Assembly: GCF_040869045.1 (NCBI RefSeq)
Contig: NC_090323.1
Location: 265,054,392-265,118,391 of the forward strand
DNA length: 64,000 nucleotides
Reading direction: 5' to 3'
Source of the DNA: Eurosta solidaginis
Lineage: Eukaryota > Arthropoda > Insecta > Diptera > Tephritidae
This document shows, one piece after another, positions 43,650 through 55,463 of the stretch (position 1 is the first letter of the stretch; each line of letters begins with the position of its first letter). A model generated the notes under the pieces. The model had not been told where the DNA came from. It saw only the letters and a program-made list of their open reading frames with translations, and did not search any database. Position numbers and translations under genes: made by a program.

Positions 43650-44470
43650 ATTGACTGGACGGTCCGTAAATAAGTCCATAGTGTTACCAGAAGTTTGTTT
43701 AACGACCAAACTGAAAAAACTTATCCAAAGCCAAGACCTAGGTTATAAAAAACAACGTCCTCTTGGTAAATAGTAGAAGCTTTCTAGGACCTATGCCATT
43801 TGCTGCTTCTGGCCTAATTCGAATGCTTGAAGTGTCCAGTCAGAATACCCGTCAGTTCGACACTTTACGCTCCCACTCTTGGGTCCACGCTTTTCCTGCT
43901 TCATCGATCATGTGCAGCTCTTGCTTTCTCTTAATCTCGCCAATCATCCACCCCTATTGCGGCTGTAAGAGCCCCTTCGAAACGCAGGTACGGAATTAGG
44001 TATTCAGTTCGTCCAATGTTTGATGACGCTATACCACTGTGGTCTATGGTCTGCGCTCAAGCTGCCAAGGTCTTGAACCTCGTTGTTGTTGTTAACGCCA
44101 TGTTCTTCGCCACGAAGTCTGCAGGTGGAATGTGCGGAATGGCATACAGTGCAGTCGTCGGGGTTGTTTTCAGAGCTCACGTAATGCTTTGCAATAAAGC
44201 CTGCATACTTTCTCAAATTTTTTGAGGTAGGTTCTGTTTTGTGCGGCTGTCTACCAAACATGCATAAGGTTCCACTTAGGATCTTATACCTCCGCATTGT
44301 CGGTCAACCCGACACTATATGACCAGACATGCATATCGCGGAGCACCCGGTTCATCAAAGAGCTTATTCTTTGGACGACACTTTCCACTTATGACAACTG
44401 CAATGTCATCTGCATACGCCGTAAGTTTGATAGTATCCACGTCAAAACGCCTGAGCAGTTGAAATTAAGT
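43650..44470 (-). pseudogene. Second, more decayed copy of the same LINE family
   Basis: 3' UTR text (GTGTTACCAGAAGTTTG at about 43680), the TCTAGGACCTATGCCATTTG C-terminal end and RT pieces (ATGACAACTGCAATGTCATC at 44390, the antisense of the YADD region) match 41745-43540 in order but with large deletions and many differences. It lies directly upstream in the same orientation. Confidence 0.7.
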
Positions 44471-44848
44471 TAACGAGAATATAATGTGAAAGTCTATCAT
44501 TGGAATGACTCAATGGTATAAGATTTGTAGTCGTAACGTGGAGTAAACTTCCAACTTTCTTTACTAATGAATGCTGAGATAAGAGAGCGAAACCCCTTTG
44601 GTCTTCCGAAATTTTTTGCATCCCGAAAACCCGGACTTCTAAACTGCTTCAGGATCACATGTCCTAACTTGTCCATACCTCCGCCCACATTTTTAACTTT
44701 TATCTTTTCATTCGACATTCATTCCCCACTTTTCATTACCAACGCATTTAAGCATGCAAAGTTGATGTTTCCTACGTCTAGCAGAAAGTATTTCGAATGG
44801 AAACCATGAAAACTGCCATTTGTAGTACGTATATATAACATATAGACA

Positions 44849-45095
44849 TTAGGATGGGTTAATTGTTGTTTGTCAGCGACACTAATAGAATCCAATAATA
44901 CATACAATTCTGTGAATAAAAATTCAAGGAACCGCGTAGGTTTAAGGTCGATTTCAAGCCTGCGTAATTTTGAAAGGAACTTACTACCTGGATGGATATA
45001 TTATTCTTTTAATTATATGTATGTAAAATTCAAATTTTTTACGATCAATGTCAAAAAAAAATTGTTCAATAAAATTTGACCCGCTCTAATACACA
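44849..45095. mobile_element. Possible MITE with TTAGG(A/G)(T/C)GGGT ends
   Basis: TTAGGATGGGTTAATTG on the left and TTGACCCGCTCTAA on the right resemble the GGGCGGGTCAA termini of the MITEs at 19738 and 46264. The interior differs. Weak. Confidence 0.35.
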
Positions 45096-45289
45096 TCGAG
45101 CGATAACGAAAACCACCGACAATTAATTCTTATTCAGCTGAAAGATCTTGTCATTTTCGCAGAAAGCCCCATGTACATATATATAAAGATATATTAAACC
45201 ATTTCATTTAAAAATTCCTTTCTCGTCGAAAATGGCTAAAGAAACTCGTTAGAGATCGACTAGCTTGTATTGGCATAGCGGGTGCGATG

Positions 45290-46250
45290 AGAATTCCCCT
45301 GATGCACTTAGTACTTTGATGAGAATAACTCCCTTCCCATTTTTAATAGAAAAGAGGCAACCCTGCATTTCTGAGCTAAAGAGCGGAAACATGACTGCAA
45401 AATCTCGTATTGCAACTACGTGATGCAGTGGCCACTACGCTCAGAATCTCACGTAATGTTTATATGTGTTTATGGACAGAGATCTCCTTAGGAAACAGGG
45501 AGTTCATATACAAAACTCAGAGGTCTGGTTCAAGGATCAAAATCAGATGACAGGAAAACGCGAGATGTTATCTGTGGCGGAACCTCGATAAATCAATACC
45601 AATGTGATGCTAACCCACTATTTGACCGGCAGAAATCCATGCAATTGAAGTTTGCGTCACAAAATGTCTTCTTATCCTCGGAAGTATTCTCATTATGTCA
45701 TGCAGCCAGGCAGCCTTAAGTCCCTTGCAGTCTTTCACAATTACTTCTGAGCTTATGGATGAATGCATTAAAGTGCTAAATTATGTGGGAGCCAAAACAA
45801 GGTTTTATTAGGAATGGTTCCCAGGCAACAGGGTAATGGACAGGCAGACCACCTAGTCAAACAGGGTGCTTTAGTAGCATTCTGTAGACTGACAAAGTCA
45901 AACATTAGGGAAAACATAAGTAACTGGGAAACAAATCAATCCAGATTGAATGCCCAGAGCAAGCACAGACCAAATTGTTTATACTCCCAACAACGAGAGT
46001 GTCAAGCAAACTTATAAATAAAAGCAGAGAGGACCTACGAACTCTTGCTGGGTACTATACGGAACATTGTAGTTTATCTATCCTATACACAAATCTGCCG
46101 CTTTTGTGAACTAGAGGATAAAACGCCGGTTAAAATTCCCTGCGAATGCGTCGCTCTGGCAAGGCAGAGACTTTCCTATCTTGATAGCGTGATTCTTAAT
46201 CCCTTCATGTTATGGAGTTAAAACCCTGAAGAGGTACTTAAATACAATAA
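45290..46250 (+). pseudogene. Degenerate LINE with RNase H and cysteine-rich C-terminus
   Basis: In order: CTGAGCTAAAGAGCGGAAAC (also at 21010), an RNase H-like piece (GGATCAAAATCAGATGACAG), the WVP-type segment before 45830 (RQQGNGQADHLVKQGAL, 45814-45870), then a C-terminal RELLGTIRNIV and ICRFCELEDKTPVKIPCEC. Stops and shifts throughout. Same family as 20835-21510. Confidence 0.6.
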
Positions 46251-46263
46251 AAGCGTTCACATT

Positions 46264-46516
46264 ATGGCGGGTCAAATTGTATGGGGAAAAAACCTTCAGG
46301 TGCACATAGTTTCATACTGAGTAATATTGCCCATGGGACCATAGGTCTGAAATGAATTTCGAGCCTCCCTAATCAAGTGAGAAAATTTGATATACAGTTT
46401 TCTAACAAAATTAGGGAGGCTCGAAATTCATTTCAGACCTATGGTCCCATGGGTAATATTACTCAGTATGACCCATATATTCAGAAACTGGATGTACCTT
46501 TTCAACAATAATCTGG
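46264..46516. mobile_element. Hairpin MITE, shorter relative of 19738-20110
   Basis: GGCGGGTCAAATTGTATGGG at the left, and the paired arms GGGACCATAGGTCTGAAATG / CATTTCAGACCTATGGTCCC give a strong hairpin with a short loop around AATCAAGTGAGAAAATTTG. The right end is imperfect. Confidence 0.75.
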
Positions 46517-47704
46517 ATAAAGGACGCAGTGCATTGAGACCTGGTAGTATAACCTCGCTTGAGTGTGAAAAATGGAGTCATAAATTTGATTTTTAACAAA
46601 ACAATGAACAGTGGCCGTATCGTGTTATACGATCCGTGATCGAAATCAGTTTTTTAAATCGCAGCAGCTCTGAAATGGTTTATCGAGTTAGGCAAATATC
46701 TGAAATAAGGGCTACCAGTACTCATTAAATCCATAACTTATTATGATTTCGTTTGAGTGAAAAAGGTTTTCGATACAAGATCGCCGATACGCGCCCTGTG
46801 CCGTGAATCTGGCAAACTAATAGTAAAAATGATAATAAATTATATAAATTATGGATCTTATGAGTACTCGTAGCGCCCCTGTTTCACAGATTTTCTTAAG
46901 CTGATTCACAATTTCAGAGCTTTTGCGATTTCAAAAATTGAATTCGATCACGGGTCGTATATCACGAGGTCAAAATGATTTTTTCGGTATGATTCCTTTG
47001 GAAAATCGAAAAGTACATGCGGAAATTTTCAATATGAATAGCTTATATTTTAACTTTGCATACTTAGAAGAAACCTTTGATCATTTACAAAAAATTTTAT
47101 TTTTTTTTTAAATTTCGGAACGGGCGAATATGTATGTATGTAGCTATCCATGTGCATATTTTGGCAATGTAGCACCAAAAGTGTTTCCGCCGTTCGTTTA
47201 TAGTCATCAAAACATCACAGCGCCAATATCAATGAACGGGGCTAAGGCAAGAAAAAAAAAACAAAAAAAAAAAACATTCATCATCCGCCACGGTGTCCCT
47301 CATAATTGCCACTTTGCAGCCATTGGTGCATAAACAAATTGGTGTGAGTGCGTGTAAATTTACAAATACATATACATACATACACTTGGACCGCGATATT
47401 TATAACACCTTGAATGCTATAATCTAAGAGAGATAGATTAATAATAAGAGCTAGATTTAAAAAAAAAATTATTAAAAGCATATGTATGTCTATATAATAC
47501 TCCTATATTGCTGCTACAGGCTGGGTACACTCACAAACATTAGAATCCCGATATATGTATTGCTGTTTAAATGTTTTTGTTTTTGTATTCAATAATCCTA
47601 AATTTAAATTGTTTCTTGTCACACCTATGCTGCTACAATCACAAAAATTTTGTAGGGTGTTTTGTTTTGATTTCGAATTTAGGAAGGAGTATTACATACA
47701 TATA
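46517..47704. other. Non-coding, no recognised gene
   Basis: Includes short A-rich runs (47253-47275). ORFs here are short and without domains. Confidence 0.4.
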
Positions 47705-48430
47705 CTAGCAGACCTAGAAGACATTGTTCTGCCCTAAATTTGATCTATCTGCATACATTTTAATAAGCTTTTCCTTCTAACTCTGCCCTCCCCGCTCTTC
47801 ACTTTTTCTTAAGCCTTATATTCACTCCTGCCTCCGTCTTTTTCGCTTCATCTATCTCTATCTTCTTCTCACTCTATCTCTTTCTCAGTCTCCTTCTCCT
47901 TCCCTCTTTTCTCTTCTCTCAAGTTCTTCTCATTCTTCTTCATCCCTTATAGCCAGTCCCAGAGGATGGTATCTATTTTGTTCCAGTCCCATTCCGAGTC
48001 CCAGTCCTAGTCCTAATCCCAGTCCCAGTCCGTCTGTGGTCTACTTCCCGGGAAAAAGGATCGTAAATACTAATATAGGCTAATTTATATACCAAATTTC
48101 AGGCAAATCGAATAGTACGTATGTAACTAGTTATGTGGGTATTACTAATTCATGTCTTTATTTCGGCTTCGCATGCATATTTATCAGTATTGCCAGGTTG
48201 ATGCGACTAAATGGAATATCACAATGAAAATTACTTTAAAGCTCTCAGCAAAAGCTTTCATTTGATATCCATATTACACACATATTCTAGGGGTACCGGG
48301 GTCCACGTTTTGGCCTATATCTCGAGACCCTAGTCACCCATGGATACGAAAAATGCCCCGTATCAAAGTACTCATAAACAGCTTCCATTTGATAGCCATA
48401 TTGTACAAACACATCCCAGGATTACCTTAG
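47705..48430 (-). mobile_element. Non-autonomous Helitron, minus copy
   Basis: The reverse complement ends CTAG then T at 47705, preceded by TTTAGGGCAGAACAATGTCT. It includes the GAGAAGG-rich tract (47840-47950 as CTTCTC) and the module GATATCAAATGAAAGC at 48257-48272 that also occurs in the element at 3618-4179. The left-hand (5') limit is approximate. Confidence 0.6.
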
Positions 48431-49319
48431 CATAAGAAATATATTGAAGAATTAAATTTCTTTAGTGCACAAATATTAGCATATACATGCAAAAATACCA
48501 AAAAATAAAACTTTTGTTTAAGAATTTTAAGGAAATGTTCAATATTTTTAACGAAAGAGTATTTTTCAAGAGACGTATGCTTTCTTAACCATTTATCTTG
48601 CATTAACTTGGTAACATCGCATAAGTATTTATGTGCATATATATGATATGAAAATACGTACATGCATACATCCATACATACATCCATACATATAAATGTA
48701 CTCCCGAAGTTAAATAACGCAGCGAATGCTACATATGTGTCGCCTGCCTCAATCAAAAGCAATTTGCGCGCACAGTTGACACCGAACAACCACACGCATT
48801 TCTTGGTAAAAATGTTACTTTTGTTTGAACAATTTCGCTGATATAAGAAAGGAATCAAGTATTGATGCAGAACGAAGGTAAATATTTCAAAGTTTTACTG
48901 AAAAGTAGAATTTTTTAAATCCATCCATCCGTTTATGAGTTATAGCTGTGTAAACAAAAATTTTATGATTTTTACTACATTTTGACAATTTACCACGCCC
49001 CTATAATATATATCTTCAAATTATATTGACAATATCCATCTCACGTAGCTAAGCTTTCCAATGCAAAAAACCGTTTTAAAATCGAAGCATTCTGTGTGGA
49101 GTTATGTGCGTACATGGCATTTAGCCACTTCATTTAAAAGATTTATTTATTTATTTATTATTTATTTATTTATTATTTATTTATTTATTATATTTATATT
49201 TATAGATAGATATATATGATTAAAAGACTTAAGTGAAACATAACTGGAAACATCCATTTTCTTTTATTTATGTTGGTTCAAAAACAATTGAAGGATGTGC
49301 ATAACGTTCCTGGTTTCAG
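48431..49319. other. Non-coding; TTTA microsatellite at about 49137-49200
   Basis: A (TTTA)n tract with single-base slips is visible. Short ATACATCC repeats lie at 48665-48692. The 143-codon minus frame at 48858-48427 crosses these simple repeats and has no domain. Confidence 0.5.
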
Positions 49320-49640
49320 TTCCATCCCCTTTAGTGATGAGTCAAAGAGATGTAGCCTTAGGATAAATCCTGAGAAGACGGAACTACTACTCGTCACCAG
49401 GAAGTGCAAACCACTTACCTTTGAATTGACAAGCTAAACGGCTAACAATTAACCCTACCAAGTAAGTATTACTAAGTATCTATTACTAACAATCGAATTT
49501 AAGCTCAACTCGAAAGCGTGTACTATGTATGGTGTGGTGGGAAGCTCTATGTAAGAGCTACAAGCTCACCAGCCCACAAAAACATCAGCGCAATGCGTGC
49601 GTTGGTACCACCGGAGCCTGCCCCACGACGGCTTTAGACC
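49320..49640 (+). pseudogene. Short LINE RT fragment
   Basis: The + strand 49335-49420 reads LGXNPEKTELLLVTRKCK-like text, the RT segment after the YxDD box (N-P-x-K-T-E). A degraded continuation (KYLLLTIEFKLNSK) matches the next motif. Nothing else of the element is present. Confidence 0.5.
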
Positions 49641-49759
49641 CCATCTTAAACCTTTACTTCCGTCGGATGTTTCCAAATCGGAAATAGATTATTATTGCCG
49701 CAAACTGCAGTTTGAAACATCTTTTTCCAAAGAATTAGATGTTGGTTTTCTTACTCTTT

Positions 49760-49825
49760 GAGCCGTGGACCCTCAGGGTGGTAGGCGAGCACGGCACCCC
49801 CAACCCAGGGTGGCCGCCTATGTCA
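49760..49825 (-). mobile_element. SINE A fragment
   Basis: Resembles the reverse complement of the box A/B head (GGTGGTAGGCGAGCACGGC, CAGGGTGGCCGCC), much altered. Confidence 0.45.
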
Positions 49826-50475
49826 ATTTGACAACCCCATTATGAGAACGACAAATGGCACTGAAGTGGGCACAACGTCGTAAAGGGTTTGTCTCCAAAA
49901 CATCAATTCCATTATTACTTGAATTTATGCGTTTGATTTCAAATTGTTTCTTTTGACAAAGAAAGGTATTTTAACAAGGAAAACCAATCTGAATCTTATG
50001 AGTGTAAAGTGGTACTGATATCGTGTTTCTACTGTAAAAATTATGTTTAATTGTAATAAATCATTTTACACTAATTACCTTCAGGCCTACCAATCTTACA
50101 CATAGCGAAAGTATCTTATGTAGCCGGCGACATTTTTCTCTGACTCAGAGACCTTGCACATCCATTAAGGCTTCAAAGATATGCATATCATTTATTTCGT
50201 AAACATACATACATGACCGCTAAACCTTAGGAATGCGCTATTTTGTGAATGCATAGTTTGGGAAACGTTTCTTCTTTTATGTCACATGATTAATACAATA
50301 AACTTTTGTTTTCACAGAAACTAAACAATTAGAAATGAAAAAAAAAAAAATTGGAGGCTCGTCTGTGTATGATAATGAATTTTGAAAGTATGGCAGAGAA
50401 TTTCATTTAATTGCTAGTAACACCTTCTATGTATGTTACGTGTCATTTAACTCAAGACCGAACAGTCGTCAGAGA
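49826..50475. other. Non-coding, no feature
   Basis: Nothing recognised. Confidence 0.35.
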
Positions 50476-50477
50476 AA

Positions 50478-50820
50478 CTGTTGTTGTTTTGTTGTTGTTA
50501 TAGCGATAAAGATAGTAATCGAAGGTTTTGGGGAGTATTATCAAATTTTATGGTCCTTTGGCGGAAATCTGGTACGATCCGTTAACAAACACCATCAAGC
50601 TACAAGCCCGACCATCTCGAGAACGATTTAATAATAACACATTAAAAATGATAGATCAGAACCTAACCCCACGCCCTACATCTCTGTGGAACGTGGGATC
50701 GCCAGAACATCGGCTACTAAAGAAACAGAATACGTCACGGATAAGTGAGGTTGACAATTGGGTTGAAGAAACTATAAATAACACTGGCAGCCCCTTGAAC
50801 AAGTTGCGCAACAACAGCAT
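50478..50820 (-). mobile_element. AAC-tailed SINE (SINE B), minus copy
   Basis: Starts with GTTGTTTTGTTGTTGTTATA (tail in reverse complement), then GCGATAAAGATAGTA, GGTTTTGGGGAGTATTATC and ACCATCTCGAGAACGATTTA, and near the other end GAGGTTGACAATTGGGTTG. These match, inverted, 15160-15490. The 5' head is truncated or diverged. Confidence 0.7.
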
Positions 50821-50839
50821 TGGATTTCACCCTCATATT

Positions 50840-51743
50840 TAAAAGGAGCAAGAATGTTTACCTGTTAAAAATAAATTTCTCCTGTCTCTTTGGTTTCGTA
50901 ATATTTCCATTTGAAACATTTACGAAATCACCACTCAAGCAAATTTGCCACCAGCCATAGCGAACAAATGTTTCGTATCTCAATTCAACGACCACTTATA
51001 CGAAACTATAAAACAAAATAGCCACTAAGATCATAAAAGTCACACCACAAAATTCGGGTAAAAACGTACAAAAACAAGAGAAATTGGGAAAATACAAAAC
51101 AAACAAAAATTGGTCAAATTTTAAAGAAAACTATAATACATGCTACAATACAAAAAAATCACAAAATTTGTTAAGTGTGACAATTTAAAAATAAGTTTTG
51201 TAGCGAAATGTGCCTCACATGCAAAAATACTTGAACTAACTTAGAAATTAATAGTTAAATAAATAAATTAAGATGCACAAGCCAAATCGTGTATATATGC
51301 AAACTAGTCATAAAATGTATTTGGGTATCTAATAAGTACATACATATGTATATAAAATAATAAACAGCAGCACTTCGATGTATGAATGAAATTCTTAATA
51401 ATAATAAAAATCTTCACCAACGTCAAAGTCAGCGCAATCGGCGTCAGCGGCGCACATTAATAATTGGATTCATTTTAAACTGGAAATGTTGACGCAAATT
51501 CATAGTCGAATTTCAACACCAACAACAATAATATTTCGATATGAGTAGATGGCATATAAGAATCTAAACGTTGACAGATACTAAATAGAATTGATAATAA
51601 ATAAACAGCAATGACAACGTCAAACGTAGTAAAATTATGATGCACAGTTTATGTACCGTCATCAAGCGCAACAAACAACAACGTATAGGGTATAAAAAAT
51701 TAGATCACAAAGCTTTGAAAATGGTCAATAATACATGCATACA
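50840..51743. other. Non-coding, left flank of the errantivirus
   Basis: AT-rich; no gene recognised. The last four bases before the LTR are TACA. Confidence 0.45.
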
Positions 51744-52235
51744 AGTTAACGCCACCATCCACCCATAGCACTTACCCGCTAAGTAAACAAATATAGCTTC
51801 ATTGAACCACTTAGGCATATGATTCAAATATGTCTTTGCTGCACTGGCAATTAGTAACCACATATTTTAATTCTAAACAGGAAGAGCTAAAGTGGATAAA
51901 ATCTCAAATATCCTAAGCTCTGCATTTTTAATCTAAACAGAAAAAGCTAAAGTAAATAATAACTCAAATATTCAGTTGGCTATTTTTATTGATTTTTCAA
52001 GGGCAAGCCATTTCAAGGCTAAACCTATTTCATCATACTTAAAACCAATTTCATCAAGTAAACATTTAAGCTTCACATTGTTTAGAACTTAAGCACAAAG
52101 CAATTGTATGTAGTGGTAAGTAAATAAGTTATAAATAAGACAAGATCAATAAAGATTTTTTGAGATTTGATTTGAACCACCAAGTAAGACGGTTTATTTT
52201 TTAAAAACCTTTCGCGCTTCGTGTAAAAGTTAAGT
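51744..52235 (+). repeat. Errantivirus 5' LTR
   Basis: Begins AGTTAACGCCACCATCC and ends TAAAAGTTAAGT. It contains an imperfect direct repeat of about 60 bp in U3 (TCTAAACAG(G/A)A(G/A)AAGCTAAAGT at about 51872 and 51932) and an AATAAA at 52148-52153. Against the 3' LTR I count six substitutions and two small indels. Confidence 0.93.
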
Positions 52236-52252
52236 GGCGATCCTGCCAGGAG
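52235..52252 (+). promoter_or_regulatory. Primer binding site candidate
   Basis: TGGCGATCCTGCCAGGAG directly at the end of the 5' LTR has the TGG start expected for pairing with a tRNA 3' end. I did not identify the tRNA. Confidence 0.6.
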
Positions 52253-52324
52253 CAATTTTAAAAAAAAATCTCCTAAGGTAACAATGAAAAGAGACATAAA
52301 TCTCTAGTTACCAAATCAAAATAA

Positions 52325-55055
52325 AAACAAGTAAGGAAGGCTAAGTTCGGGTGTAACCGAACATTACATACTCAGTTGAGAGCTGTGGAGACAAAGTAAG
52401 GGAAAATCACCATGTTGTAAAAAGAACCTAGGGTTACCCTGGAATGTGTTTGTATGACATGTGTATCAAATGGAAGGCATTAAAGAGTATTTTAAGAGGA
52501 AGTGGGCCATAGTTCTATAGATGGACGCTATTTAGGGATATCGCCATAAAGGTGGACCCGGCCTGACTCTAGAATTTGTTTGTACGATACGGGTATCAAA
52601 TGAAAGGTGTTAATGAGTATTTTAAAAAGGAGTGGGCCTTAGTTCTATATGTGGACGCCTTTTCGAGATATCGCCATAAACGTCGGCCAGGGGTGACTCT
52701 AGAATTTGTTTATACTATATTGGTATCAAATGAAAGGTGTTAATGAGTATTTTAAAAGGGCGTGGGCCTTAGTTCTATAGGTGGACGCCTTTTCGAGATA
52801 TCGCCATAAATATGGACCAGGGGTGACTCTAGAATTTGTTTGTACGATATGAGTATCAAATGAAAGGTGTTAATGAGTATTTTAAAAGGGCGTGGGCCTT
52901 AGTTCTATAGGTGGACGCCTTTTCGAGATATCGCCATAAAGGTGGACTAGGGGTGACTCTAGAATTTGTTTGTACGATATGGGTATCAAATGAAAGGTGT
53001 TAATGAGTATTTTAAAAGGGCGTGGGCCTTAGTTCTATAGGTGGACGCCTTTTCGAAATATCGCCATAAAGGTGGACCAGGGATGACTCTAGAATTTGTT
53101 TGTACGATATGGGTATCAAATGAAAGGTGTTAATGAGTATTTTAAAAAGGAGTGGGCCTTAGTTCTATATGTGGACGCCTTTTCGAGAAATCGCCATAAA
53201 CGTCGACCAGGGGTGACTCTAGAATTTGTTTATACTATATTGGTATCAAATGAAAGGTGTTAATGAGTATTTTAAAAAGGAGTGGGCCTTAGTTCTATAT
53301 GTGGACGCCTTTTCGAGATATCGCCATAAACGTCGACCAGGGGTGACTCTAGAATTTGTTTATACTATATTGGTATCAAATGAAAGGTGTTAATGAGTAT
53401 TTTAAAAGGGCGTGGGCCTTAGTTCTATAGGTGGACGCCTTTTCGAGATATCGCCATAAAGGTGGACCAGGGGTGACTCTAGAATTTGTTTGTACGATAT
53501 GGGTATCAAATGAAAGATGTTAATGAGTATTTTAAAAGGGCGTGGGCCTTAGTTCTATAGGTGGACGCCTTTTCGAAATATCGCCATAAAGGTGGACCAG
53601 GGGTGACTCTAGAATTTGTTTGTACGATATGGGTATCAAATGAAAGGTGTTAATGAGTATTTTAAAAGGGAGTGGCCCTTAGTTGTATATGTGAAGGCGT
53701 TTTCGAGATATCGACCAAAATGTGGACCAGGGTGATCCAGAACATCATCTGTCGGGTACCGCTAATTTATTTATATATGTAATACCACGAACAGTATTCT
53801 TTCCAAGATTCCAAGGGCTTTTGATTTCGCCTTGCAAAACTTTTTCATTTTCTTCTACTTAATATGGTAGGTGTCACACCCATTTTACCAAGTTTTTTCT
53901 AAAGTTATATTTTGCGACAATAGACCAATACAATTACCATGTTTCATCCCTTTTTTCGTATTTGGTATATAATTATGGCATTTTTTTCATTTTTCGTAAT
54001 TTTCGATATCGAAAAAGTGGGCGTGGTCATAGTCGGATTCCGGCCATTTTTTACACCAATACAAAGTGAGTTCAGATAAGTACGTGGACTGAGTTTAGTA
54101 AAGTTATCGCGTTAACGGCCGAGCGGAAGGACATACGGTCGACTGTGTATAAAAACTGGGCGTGGCTTCAACCGATTTCGCCCTTTTTCACAGAAAACAG
54201 TTATCGTCCTAGAATCTAAGCCTCTACCAAATTTCACAAGGATTGGTAAATTTTTGTTCGACTTATGGCATTAAAAGTATCCCAGACAAATTAAATGAAA
54301 AAGGGCGGAGCCACGCCCATTTTGAAATTTTCTTTTATTTTTGTATTTTGTTGCACCATATCATTACTGGAGTTGAATGTTGACATAATTTACTTATATA
54401 CTGTAAAGATATTAACTTTTCTTTTAAAATTTGAATTTAAAAAAATTTTTTTTTAAAAGTGGGCGTGGTCGGTCTCCCATTTTGCTAATTTTTATTAAGC
54501 AGACATATAGTAATAAGAGTAACGTTCCTGCCAAATTTCATCATGATATCTTCAACGACTGTCAAATTACAGCTTGCAAAACTTCTAAATTACCTTCTTT
54601 TAAAAGTGGGCGGTGCCACGCCCATTGTCCAAAATTTTACTAGTTTTCTATTCTGCGTCATAAGTTCAACTCACCTACCAAGTTTCATCGCTTAATCCAT
54701 ATTTGGTAATGAATTATCGCACTTTTTCGATTTTTCGAAATTTTCGATATCGAAAAAGTGGGCGTGGTTATTGTCCGATATCGTTCATTTTAAATAGCGA
54801 TCTGAGATGAGTGCCCAGGAACCTACATACCAAATTTCATCAAGATACCTCAAAATTTACTAAAGTTATCGTGTTAACGGACAAACGGACGGACGGACGG
54901 ACGGACATGGCTCAATCGAATTTTTTTTTCGATACTGATAATTTTGATATATGTAAGTATATATCTATCTCGATTCCTTTATACCTGTACAACCAACCGT
55001 TATCCAATCAAAGTTAATATACTCTGTGAGCTCTGCTCAACTGAGTATAACAAGT
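52325..55055 (+). mobile_element. Composite repeat with satellite block, copy 2 (plus), inside the errantivirus leader
   Basis: Begins CAAGTAAGGAAGGCTAAGTT and ends CTCAACTGAGTATAA. The host leader resumes at TATCGTATAAAATATGAG. The uninterrupted version of this junction is seen in the tandem leader repeat at about 55155-55190 (AAACAAGTATCGTATAAAAT), which confirms that the block is an insertion. Copy 1 is inverted at 34046-38578. Confidence 0.9.
52500..53765 (+). repeat. About 130-bp satellite, about 10 monomers, ending in a Helitron-like terminus
   Basis: Monomers contain GGTATCAAATGAAAGGTGTT, GTGGGCCTTAGTTCTATA and GACGCCTTTTCGAGATATCG. The block closes with CAGAACATCATCTGTCGGGT, ACCG and CTAA before T at 53762-53765: a stem CAGA/TCTG and a CTRR end. 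A monomer variant with TATACTATATTGGTATCAAA occurs three times here and not in copy 1. Confidence 0.9.
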
Positions 55056-55082
55056 ATCGTATAAAATATGAGAAAAGTAAAA

Positions 55083-55190
55083 CAAAACCAGGAGCTGTTT
55101 TAAACCTCCTAAAGTAACAATTAAAAGAGGCAAAAATCCCTAGTTACGAAAACAAAATACAAACAAGTATCGTATAAAATACGAGAAAAG
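55083..55190 (+). repeat. Second copy of a tandem leader repeat
   Basis: CTCCTAAAGTAACAATTAAAAG, CCCTAGTTAC and AACAAGTATCGTATAAAATA repeat the leader text at 52270-52330 plus 55050-55077. The unit is roughly 105 bp. Confidence 0.75.
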
Positions 55191-55463
55191 TTAAACAAAA
55201 CTATGAGACAAAGTGAAAACGAACATCTAATCGGCACTAACAAAATAAAATAAGAGAGTAATGAAAGAAATATCAAACAAAAGCCACGAAATTACGTACG
55301 TAAAAGAGGGCATCAGTAGCAGCAACAAAGGTTCAAACTGATAGCGTAGTAGAAGACAACTACAGTGAGTCGCTGTTTGTTTATAAGTTATGTATTTACA
55401 TTAAAACTAGGAATTATAACTAAGAATATTTTCATAAAATTTTAAAACAAATTAAACGTTTGT

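Noticed and set aside
48427..48858. 143-codon minus-strand ORF
   Set aside because: Crosses ATACATCC simple repeats, has low complexity and no recognisable domain; not supported as a gene.
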